This document shows, in pieces, positions 56,231 to 64,000 of a DNA stretch of 64,000 bases; position 1 is the stretch's first letter; each line of letters opens with the position of its first letter. The stretch is from the NCBI GenBank assembly GCA_001574975.1, contig KQ965789.1, forward strand, positions 69,182-133,181. Direction: 5' to 3'. Origin of the DNA: Gonapodya prolifera JEL478. Taxonomy: Eukaryota > Monoblepharomycota > Monoblepharidomycetes > Monoblepharidales > Gonapodyaceae. Both the position numbers and the translations under genes were made by a program. The notes below the pieces were generated by a model. It was not told where the DNA came from, did no database searches, and saw only the letters and a program-made list of their open reading frames with translations.

Positions 56231-57339
56231 CGGCAGCGATAGACACCAACCTCCGATTTCGTGAAGACTTGCATTTTCTGTGCCAGTTCGTGCTGCGACT
56301 CCGTGAACGCTCAAGAGTGCGATGATTCCGGCGGATAAATTATCGGATATCTCGGGCTTCAAGATATGAAAGATATGTATCCCGACCACCCTGCCTATTG
56401 GGGCACCTGGACTGCTTGATGAGTCTTCGGCGGTGGTCTCCACCCGGGTGTCAACGCTTGCGAGCAAATACGAGCATTTCTGAGATAAACGCGAATATAA
56501 TAGAAACAAGGTGAAAGTTTAATGCAAAGACTTGGGAAATGATAATTGCAGAGACATGTACCAACTCTGAGGACCACGCACCGGCGCATAGGCAAATGTA
56601 ACAACGACCGTATCTTACACTTCAACAGGAAACCCTCTCCCTTTTCCACTGCATCTATCCTCCTCCATCTTCCGCATGTCCGTCAGCTTGCAGTGAACGG
56701 GGCACATGTCCGAGGTGCCGTCTGGAGCGTGCAGCGTGGGAGCTCACATCCACAGACAACACATTTCGAATCACAGAGAAGACAGTGCAGTTTCTATACA
56801 ACCATGAAGGATGCTTCAAGATTCATTCCAAGCTCTCAAGACATCTACCACGCTCTACTTTCGCCTCTTCGCCACTCTCATCGCCTTTCCCACTTAGCGT
56901 AGTCCGGGTCTCCTCCACGTTCAAGTAAAAGCTATACTGTCACACTCATTCCGCTCTCCACAGCGGCTAACAGGGTAAGAAATCGAATATTTTCCTGTCT
57001 CCGCTTCCATCCCGTCCACGCCGTCATGCGTAAAGTCGGTTGGTGACAGGTGATCTGTGCGTGTCTTTACATCGTACATTTTTGCCAACAAAACTTCTGC
57101 CACTGATAAATCGCTTGGGCATAAACGCGGGAGGAGATTGCGGAAACGGAGATTGCGACCAGCGGACGCCTTCGCCCTGCGTACTTCTCATTCACCTCAG
57201 CGTTCGCCTCAATCAAACCCTCCCTCTAACCTTACATCCTGCTGGCTCGCGGTGGGTTTTGATAAGGACGCTATTGCCGTCGCGCCTTTTTCTCTACTTG
57301 CTCGTGCGGGTCCCTAGTGTGCGATTGCGACAAATGGGT
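56231..57339. other. Spacer upstream of b5-ACAD gene
   Basis: No convincing gene. The near end should carry the promoter and possibly a first exon of the b5-ACAD gene. Several short open frames exist in the remainder without family features. The last part (about 57150-57339) may contain the decayed 5' end of the C2H2 relative. Confidence 0.35.
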
Positions 57340-57890
57340 CGGTGGCCAAGTGGGGAGAGTGAACGCGATGCCCGGCCGCCTTCGCTGACAGAGTTTGACC
57401 CCCTCGTCCTTTCGTCCCCAACGACACCCGCATTCGCGCTGCTACCCGTTATCTCCCCGCGTCCTTCCGGTCGATGTGGTTGAGGCGGTCCGCATCCTCG
57501 TTCATCGCCCAAGCCAACCACCCAACACCCGCGGGACGTCAGGACGAGGCCATCTCTGCCACTCTTGTGCGCATATCAAGCCGTCGTGACCGAACAGTCA
57601 CCGGACTAAAGTGCGCGGGATGTGGAGGCCGGCGTTCAAGTGGACAAACAATCTCGCGAAGCATGCAAAGGCCCACGAAGAGGGGGGATATGGGCTTGTG
57701 GTGTTGAGGGGTGCGCAAAGAAATGTAGTATTTGTTCGGAGAGAAGCGTTAAAATTCGAGTGGGTGATCAAGAGGGCTTTACTTTCAGACCCCTACATGA
57801 GTGTCCAATACGTTGCAGTATGGAGATGAAGGTGACTTTACAACGATGTTCGCGTCCTCTGCAGCTGCAAACACTCGCCGAACAAAAATG
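57340..57890 (+). pseudogene. Frameshifted relative of the C2H2 transcription factor
   Basis: This region mirrors the intact C2H2 factor at 42238-43866. PSLTEFDPLVLSSPTTPAFA, then PVISPRPSGRCG, matches that protein's SPTEFDPVATPSPSDSD … PSPSPPPSGRRRRG, in the same order before the fingers. A first finger follows at 57605-57690 as CAGC … FKWTNNLAKHAKAHEEGG and WACGVEGCAKKC, against CETCGWAFKRAHNLANHTKT and WACGVEGCSKT. The conserved residues lie in three different frames: one shift between CAGC and FKWTNN, one between HEEGG and WACGVEGC, and a TGA stop after SGRCG. No rescued frame reaches all fingers, so this is best read as a pseudogene of a duplicated factor. Confidence 0.65.
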
Positions 57891-59112
57891 ATCCGGTCTT
57901 GCAGATGCCAAGGCGTGACCATACTTCAAGAATCAAGTATATGGGTCACAGTATTGTCGGATAAAAAATGAAGATTATCCACCATTTTGGCACACCGACA
58001 CGGATGCACTTTCTGGTCCTCACTCATGCAGAGTCGCAATGACCAAAAGACTATCGTTTTCTAACTCTTGGCGCAATCCGCAGAACGAGAACTCCTTTCC
58101 TGAATCTGCCCACGCCACAAGCACAAATGACGTCAGAGGCGGCAGCGGCGTTTTCAAGACTACCACCATGAGCACCGACGCCAGAAGAAAAAAAATGTCA
58201 CTGCCACTTGGATCGACGTTATTCATTTTTTTCACGGGTTCTAGGTTGCATGGGAATGGCTCGACACAGTCCTCCGAACTATCAAGTCGTCCACATGGCC
58301 TGGCTTCAATGACGTCGTGCAATCACCCACATATGAAGCAAAACAGATCCCGGTGGGCGTAAAGCGTAGCCACTGTGGAACAAAAAGCTCACAAGTAAAG
58401 GGCGAACATCAACTTTGCAGCAGTGATAGATAAGAGATTCGTCTATCTAGTTCCTTTTCAAAACAAATGGCAGCTCGATCTGGTTCCAAACACTTTTTTT
58501 CTCATCAAGAGTCAATGTCTATTAGGGTTTCTGCGACCAGCCCGTTGATCTAGCCAGTGTCGTGGGGGTAAAGTTGAACGTGTGTGGACTGCCCACAACA
58601 TCACGTACGCCTCCCAAAATAAATAAAAAATCATCTATCCTGGTGAAGAAAACCATATTGCCTGCTGCTATACAGTGAGTTATGGGACGGAGGAGGAGAC
58701 GAAGGGAAGGCGTAAGAAATCTGCCCAAAGACTTTCTGGTTCCAATGGGGCTACGAGGGGACACCTGATAAACTGAAAAATAAACATTAGGTAGACGATA
58801 GGAGGGGGTTCTGGGGTGATAAGTCGGTGCTGTTCTAGGGGCGGCCAGTACTCGCAAGAGTCCACGTAACAAAAACAACTGTGACTCTGCACAACCAGTC
58901 TTGGGAATATCAATACTTCCGACGAGTTCTGCAGGAACTAGTGTCCTACACTTTCATCAGAGAAAACAAGAGCGGGTTTGACGTGACGGTAGATGCGTGT
59001 GTTGACGTCACCAATCCCGGAAGTATTTCATAGAGTGTGAGCAACAAAGAGACAAAAGCTACCAAAAGCGCCCACTCTGCACACGCTTACAGCTTTCTCT
59101 TTCTCGTTTGCG
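57891..59112. other. Spacer without recognised gene
   Basis: I see no credible gene. A minus-strand frame at 58322-58020 contains one hydrophobic stretch (DIFFLLASVLMVVVLKTPLP) but has no supporting features. A T-rich run lies at 58490-58500. Confidence 0.35.
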
Positions 59113-59957
59113 TTGCGTGAATGGCTGCCGTCTTGCTTTGTTTCGTTGGCTTGTCGCTGCTTGTCCCAACAAGATTTGCTTCTCCACGAGACAAAGGCCT
59201 CTGCAAAGAAGTCGAATCCACAAATGCCCAAGGGAATTCGTTCTCCGTTGGAAGAAAAGCTGCTGCTCTCTACGCCGTGGCAGGGCGCCCCGCCGGAAAC
59301 ATTTCAGACGCTCTCGAAGTGTGACGAGCCGCACCCCTTTCTCATCATAGCGCGCGACATTGTAGAAATCACAGCTCGGCAGGATCCACACTGCACTCTA
59401 GCCACCGTGGTCTCTGAGCTGACACCCGGCGCTCCGCTTCCCGCGCCGGCTGTAACGCCGGTGGGAAAGCCGATCATCATCACTCCCAACATTGCGTTTC
59501 TCCATTTCGGGACGGTGAACGACATCACTCAGGCGCTCGTGAGAGTTGTGAGGAGATTGCCGATGACACGGCGTGTAGTAAGTTTTCGTCATTCTTGCTG
59601 TTCTACGAAAGACGTGAGAATGGTAAACTTCAATTACCTCTTGGAAAGGCGTCAAGTTCCAACCCACCCGTTCCTGCATTCGAGACTTACGTGTGCACGG
59701 GCGCAAACAGATACCAAGTGTTTCAACTTCACTACTTCAGCATACCATGTGCGATGCCGTGCTTGCTTTCTCGTCGCACACGTGTATTCTTGTAGCATTT
59801 CTTCCTTTGTACGATTTGAAACATGATTACTTCTTTCTGCGCTCTTTCAACCCAAAGTCGAGTCCATTGACGAAGATGGCTAGGGAGGAGGTGAGGTGCC
59901 GATACTCTCCCGACGAAGTCGAAGTTCACGCGAGAGAAGTCGAGCGGAAGTTCCAGT
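59113..59957 (+). CDS. Unrecognised protein, exon structure tentative
   Basis: Function unknown. The clearest coding stretch is 59225-59579: TPWQGAPPETFQTLSKCDEP, HPFLIIARDIVEITARQDPH, TLATVVSELTPGAPLPAPAV, IIITPNIAFLHFGTVNDITQ and ALVRVVRRLPMTRR, followed by a GTAAGT donor. A C-terminal exon would be 59850-59957, …LTKMAREEVRCRYSPDEVEV, HAREVERKFQ, stop TAG. In a different frame the ATG at 59121 gives a hydrophobic leader (MAAVLLCFVGLSLLVPTRFA) that could be a signal peptide spliced to the main exon. The conserved-looking central block is beta/alpha-like, but I cannot name a family. Confidence 0.4.
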
Positions 59958-60038
59958 AGATATTATATCCTCAAGTCAAGTAGTTCACTCTGTTCTGACT
60001 CTGAATCGCCCACTCCCTCTGTCTACGCACCCCTCACC

Positions 60039-61440
60039 TCACTCATTCTTCAACTTTGGCGCCCTCCCCCCAACCAATCCAAAGGTCCTCATCCCCACAT
60101 ACTGCGCGATGCGCAGGGGAAGGAACCACTTGAAGACCCAAAACAGCCACGTATTCTTACCGCTCCACACCTCGTACTTCTCCCCTCCCAACACCTTGCC
60201 CACCACATCCTCCGCGAACACACTCGTCGGAGTCGCCCCGATCTGGCTCGATTTGGACCGCAGGATCATGAACTCCTCCCAGGGCTTGAAGAAGCTGCCG
60301 GCGGGGACGCGGAAGTGGGACAGGGCGGTGGAGGAGATGTTGGATGTGATGGCGCCTGGTTTGACGCAGACGACGCGGATGTTGAAGGGTGTGAGTTCCA
60401 TGCGGAGGCCGTCAGTGAGGGCGTGGAGGGCCGATTTGGAGGATGCTTTAGACACGTCGGGTCGATAGGTTGGACATTCATGGATTTGGTAAGAGGGCCC
60501 AGGTGCAGGGGGATATGAAGGCAGTTGCGCATAATAGTGACAGTTGGGAGACGGAGTTGTGGTGGGTGATGAGATGGTTGTGTGTGGACGTAAGCAACCC
60601 AAATCTGAATGTTTGATTCGACGCCCACAAACTCACCGTACAGCACGGCCCACGGCATGGCAACCTCACCCACGACACTGCCCACGTTCACAATCGTGCC
60701 TTTACGCCGTTTGATCATGTGGGGTGCTACGGCCTGGCGTCGCGGCGGCGGGCGCATGTTCCATCGGCAGGAGAAGGAGTGTCGTCCAACAAGGTTTGTA
60801 GTACCAGCACAGTCACAACACGCCAAAGCCAGCGCAAAAAAAGTATGTCAACATGCGCCGCTCGTCAGCTTCTACAGCTGCTCTACCTCCCCCGCCGCGA
60901 GTTGACGCACCTGACACACCCTCAACGCACCAAACACGTTGGCGTCAAACATGCCCTTGGCCTCATCGATATCGGTATCCAACACTGCGCCGACGAAGTT
61001 TATTCCGGCGTTGTTTACCTATATTCAGCCCGAATGAAGCCAAGTCAACTGTTTGCCTTCCCCGGGCAATATTGCCGTTCCCTCCACCCCGAAACGCGGC
61101 CCACCCACCAAGATATCCACCCTACCGACCTCCCCCAGAACTTCCTCCACGGCGCGCTTGACACTCGCGCCGTCCGTGACGTCCATCTGGACCTTCTTGA
61201 CTCCATCCACCACGTCGCCGATCTTGGTTATATCCCTCGCGGCAGCGTACACGACGTGCCCGCGGCGGCCGAAGGCCGTGCACAGGCTGTGTCCAATCCC
61301 GCCTGCATGGACGGGGCCGTGGAGTCCGCGGGGGTTGGGAAAGGGAGAAAAGGGAAAGGGACAGGAGCAGGACAGCACCCACCAGCGCTGCATCCTGTCA
61401 CGAGCACGACCAATCGGTCCGAGTCTGGCAGCGTGGGCAT
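60039..61440 (-). CDS. Short-chain dehydrogenase/reductase, AYR1-like
   Basis: NAD(P)-dependent classical SDR related to fungal 1-acyl-dihydroxyacetone-phosphate reductase (AYR1), a lipid-droplet/ER enzyme of ether-lipid and phosphatidate synthesis. The start at 61440 reads MPTLPDSDRLVVLVTGCSAG, spliced to GIGHSLCTAFGRRGHVVYAA, so the TGxxxGxG nucleotide motif is formed across an intron. Then VKKVQMDVTDGASVKRAVEE, VLGEVGRVDILV, an NNAGI-type exon with VLDTDIDEAKGMFDANVFGA, HMIKRRKGTIVNVGSVVGEV (catalytic Ser), and the active-site Tyr reading YASSK after splicing of PWAVLY to ASSKSALHALTDGLRMEL. The C-terminal part is FNIRVVCVKPGAITSNISST and a hydrophobic tail, TWLFWVFKWFLPLRIAQYVG, consistent with membrane attachment, ending KLKNE at 60039. 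About five introns. Confidence 0.85.
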
Positions 61441-63844
61441 GGTGAGAGGGAAATCGACGCTTGGATGGCGTGGAGTGGTGGGCGGGGGGAGGGCGGTGGA
61501 CTGCTTCGGGTTTTGCGTGGTGACCGTGGTCGCCTCACGGGGCGGCTTCGGCAAAACTATTTGGTGGAGGAAAATGCCGGCATATGTCTGCAGGTGGCAG
61601 CTGCACGCGGGGGCTTGAATTGGAATTAAGTTTGTATATCAAATTTGATTATGCACCTGTATCTTGGCAATACACCTGAGAGAACTACCGTCAAGATCTA
61701 AACTTTACAACCCAGGCCCTCCTTTATGGCCAATCCAGTTAGTCATCTGCGAGATGTGCCTAGAATGTTTGCTCTTCCAGACGCGTTTAAGGTCACAAGC
61801 CGACTACCACAAAGGCCGGGAGCAGGAGCACCTCCAGGTTGGCCCCCTCCGCGTACATGATATCCTTGAGTACTGTCCTGGTCTTCCCAAAGTTGAGCCA
61901 CGCCATCGACCACGGACAGGCTCAGCGCGGGCACGAGAGAGCTAAAGTTGCCCGACGTGAGCTTCTGGGCCTGGGAGCACGAGTTACCTGCGAGCAAGAC
62001 GGCGACGGCCCTGCTGAGCTCCCTGAGGCGCTCTGCATTGTAAGCGTCCACGCGCTTTTTCCTCTGTAGTGAAGCGTCGCTTCGGGCGCGGGGTGGTTCG
62101 AATCGAAGGAGGCTCTTTGGGTCTGTTCCCTTGGCTTTCTTACACTCATTTTCAGTTCCCGCTTCGGACTCTGCAGTGCCAAAAGATTACCTTTCGACAC
62201 CATGATGTGTCTTCAAGGGACTTGGTGACGAGTAACCCGAAAGGAAAACCCTTCAAGCTCGCCGTTTTACTGCCATTTGCTTTGTGCTACTGACATTGTT
62301 GAGCCCTGGCATGGGTTGTATTCGAAAATTTGTTTTGTTGATTTACATCATCCCTTTGGGTCATTTGCATGACGTCCTCACATCATACATTGCGCCAACA
62401 AGCCACATGGACAAAAACGGTGCAATTTCTGCTGTCAAACCACCTGTGCTCGGAAATTAAAGGTGGATTATTGTCTTTGCAGAGGCTCGCGGTGGTCGGT
62501 GAGCTCAGCCAGTGATTTAAGTGCAGAGGGAGTGGTGAAGGAAGTGCGAAAGTGTTGAATGGCGGGCTTTTCTTTTCTCTTTGCGTGGTGTGGCAGGTGA
62601 TATGGTCAAGATACCGCGCAACTTCGACCTCGATGAAGTCATGTGAGATCATCTCAATTCCCAACACCCAGTTGTCCCTCAATACCCCGCTGCAACGAGG
62701 CATCGTCATCCCTCCAATACAGATAAGACCTCACCTGACTCTGTCACACAAATGCGTTTTCTCGCACAATTACACGAGTAAACTACCCGGGAGAGAAGTA
62801 GCCGGGTGCAAACCATTCATGTCAAAAGATTACAGAAGCTTGTTGAGAACGGTGCCAGAATTGAAATGTCTTTCAGCTCGCCGCGGCTCGTGAATAAAGC
62901 GGGTGACTCAAATGAAGCAAAACGAATTGAGAAGCTGGTGGTGTACGACAGACATTTTGTATTCTTTGCGTGGTGGGCCGATCTGGTGCTGAGTCGCCAC
63001 CCGACTTCTGCGATTCGTGAAATAAAGTCCAAAAATCTAGTTGACGTTTACCAGCACGCTACAACAGGGCATCGCCGCTAACCCATATCATTCCGACCGA
63101 TTCAAAGGTCTGCCTTCCCCTTGGCCCGCAAACACTTCTTCCCCAGTCGCCACACAACCCCCATTGCCGTAGTTGGCATATTCTTTGAGGCGCCATTGAC
63201 GTGGATTTCATCGCGAGATATTGTCATACGTTCCGCACAATATTTTATCTTTACTTGGTTATGTTTTTTCTATTGGTTCACATCTCGTAGCGCCCGCCAG
63301 GACGCCGAGCTATTTAGAACTTGATGACGTGTTTTGCGGGGACTCAGAAAAGAGTGACCCAAAAGGAAAATATTTCGCACCAGTAGTTCTGATAGCTATT
63401 TGTTGGGCCTTGGCATGTGTTATAAGAGTTCCTCCATAGTTCAGAAAACGTCATGATCCTCTGAAAACTGCATGCGTCCTTACGGCACGACCCTATTCCA
63501 CGTCCAGCATTTCAGACTCCCAAAAATTGACGTTGTATTCTTATCGACAGCCATCGTCGCTAATTATCAAACCTAAACGAGCCCTCCAATAAAGTAAATT
63601 CAATACATGACAAGATTCAATTAACGCTCGTTTCATTACACCAGCCTCGGTACTACCGTGGAGGGTTGTTCGGCGAAACGAGCAATCGCCGCCTCCCTCA
63701 GGCGAGACCACAGCGTTCCCCCACATCCGCCACACAGCCACCAACGAAATCTCCACCGCCTCTTCCGCTGGGGTTCTTAAACCCGTGCGACAATGCTGCC
63801 ACACAACCGAATCTCAGTCACCACCAAGAATAAAGAACATCCAC
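61441..63844. other. Long spacer with weak coding hints and a diverged repeat pair
   Basis: No gene can be assigned. Between 62203 and 61805 on the minus strand a chain of plausible exons occurs (MVSKGNLLALQSPKRELKMS; MDAYNAERLRELSRAVAVLL; then GKTRTVLKDIMYAEGANLEV, LLLPAFVVVGL with a stop) that could form a small protein with a hydrophobic end, but splice sites are uncertain. Two segments look related: 62235-62290 (NPKGKPFKLAVLLPFALCY) and 63352-63430 (DPKGKYFAPVVLIAICWALA), suggesting remnants of a duplicated membrane-protein fragment. The remainder shows nothing recognisable. Confidence 0.35.
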
Positions 63845-64000
63845 ATGCCTTCGCAATCCACCGCCACCCAAAAGTTCAACGTCTGGGAGCAGGANAACTT
63901 CGGACTCCACACGGTCCACGGCGTCATTCGCGCATCCACAAACAACATCATCGAAACGTCTCCCAAGCTGGTTCGAAACCCGGACGTGAAGAGCTGGGTG
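63845..64000 (+). CDS. 5' end of an unrecognised gene, cut by window edge
   Basis: The ATG at 63845 opens a frame that runs to the window end: MPSQSTATQKFNVWEQ, one ambiguous codon (N at 63895), NFGLHTVHGVIRASTNNIIE, TSPKLVRNPDVKSWV. Codon choice (C-ending codons) matches the other genes and the frame has no stop, so it is likely a real first exon. There is no signal peptide or recognised motif in these 52 residues. The product cannot be named. Confidence 0.5.
   Translation, partial: MPSQSTATQKFNVWEQXNFGLHTVHGVIRASTNNIIETSPKLVRNPDVKSWV

Noticed and set aside
58020-58322. 100-codon minus-strand frame with one hydrophobic helix
   Set aside because: No start context, homologous motif or neighbouring exon supports it.

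Overview
The window looks like nuclear DNA of a zoosporic (chytrid-like) fungus. Genes are dense and rich in short introns (mostly about 60-90 nt, GTRNGY donors, YAG acceptors), so nearly every protein has to be read across several frames. The strongest lineage clue is a two-exon gene for SSNA1/DIP13 (7970-8362, minus), a centriole/flagellum protein that non-flagellated fungi lack. A voltage-gated potassium channel and an animal-like lysyl oxidase fit the same placement. All assignments come from reading translated sequence by eye; no database search was run, and exon borders are approximate unless stated.

Layout. 1-1267: the 3' part of an unrecognised minus-strand gene, cut by the window edge. 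1.9-7.7 kb: a tandem array of four paralogous seven-helix membrane proteins; the first is a broken remnant, the last two look intact. 8-18.3 kb: a run of minus-strand genes: SSNA1, ALG8 (N-glycan glucosyltransferase), lysyl oxidase, a decayed M14 carboxypeptidase, and a TauD-type dioxygenase, with a degenerate repeat patch at about 15.3-16.5 kb. 18.3-20.5 kb: no genes; a 1.1-kb block almost without CpG next to a related copy that keeps its CpGs. 20.5-24.5 kb: a peroxisomal long-chain acyl-CoA synthetase (C-terminal SKL). 24.6-33.5 kb: minus-strand methylcrotonoyl-CoA carboxylase beta, OMA1 protease, TATDN3-like hydrolase, and a single-pass membrane protein with two SH3 domains. 33.9-40.1 kb: plus-strand potassium channel and PhoD-like phosphatase. 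40.3-43.9 kb: minus-strand protein kinase and C2H2 transcription factor.

45.2-47.4 kb is gene-poor and built of repeats: a degenerate array sharing a TTTTTGGAAGTCG core, then a 90-bp tandem repeat around an assembly gap. 47.6-53.0 kb holds two unrecognised genes, TAF12, and a small ABM-domain protein that shares a promoter of about 100 bp with TAF12. 53.2-56.2 kb is a cytochrome b5-acyl-CoA dehydrogenase fusion. 57.3-57.9 kb holds a frameshifted relative of the C2H2 factor. 60.0-61.4 kb is an AYR1-like short-chain dehydrogenase. The right edge enters a further gene at 63845.

Functionally the window mixes housekeeping genes (N-glycosylation, TFIID/SAGA, mitochondrial quality control) with lipid and branched-chain catabolism (acyl-CoA synthetase, MCC beta, b5-ACAD, AYR1-like reductase) and surface/signalling proteins (seven-helix array, SH3 membrane protein, ion channel, lysyl oxidase). 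Nothing suggests a single co-regulated operon or cluster. The most novel element is the seven-helix family, whose members share an N-terminal LDLQIxTNG motif and a C-terminal VTGFxP...MSRAFxSA tail that I cannot match to a named receptor family.
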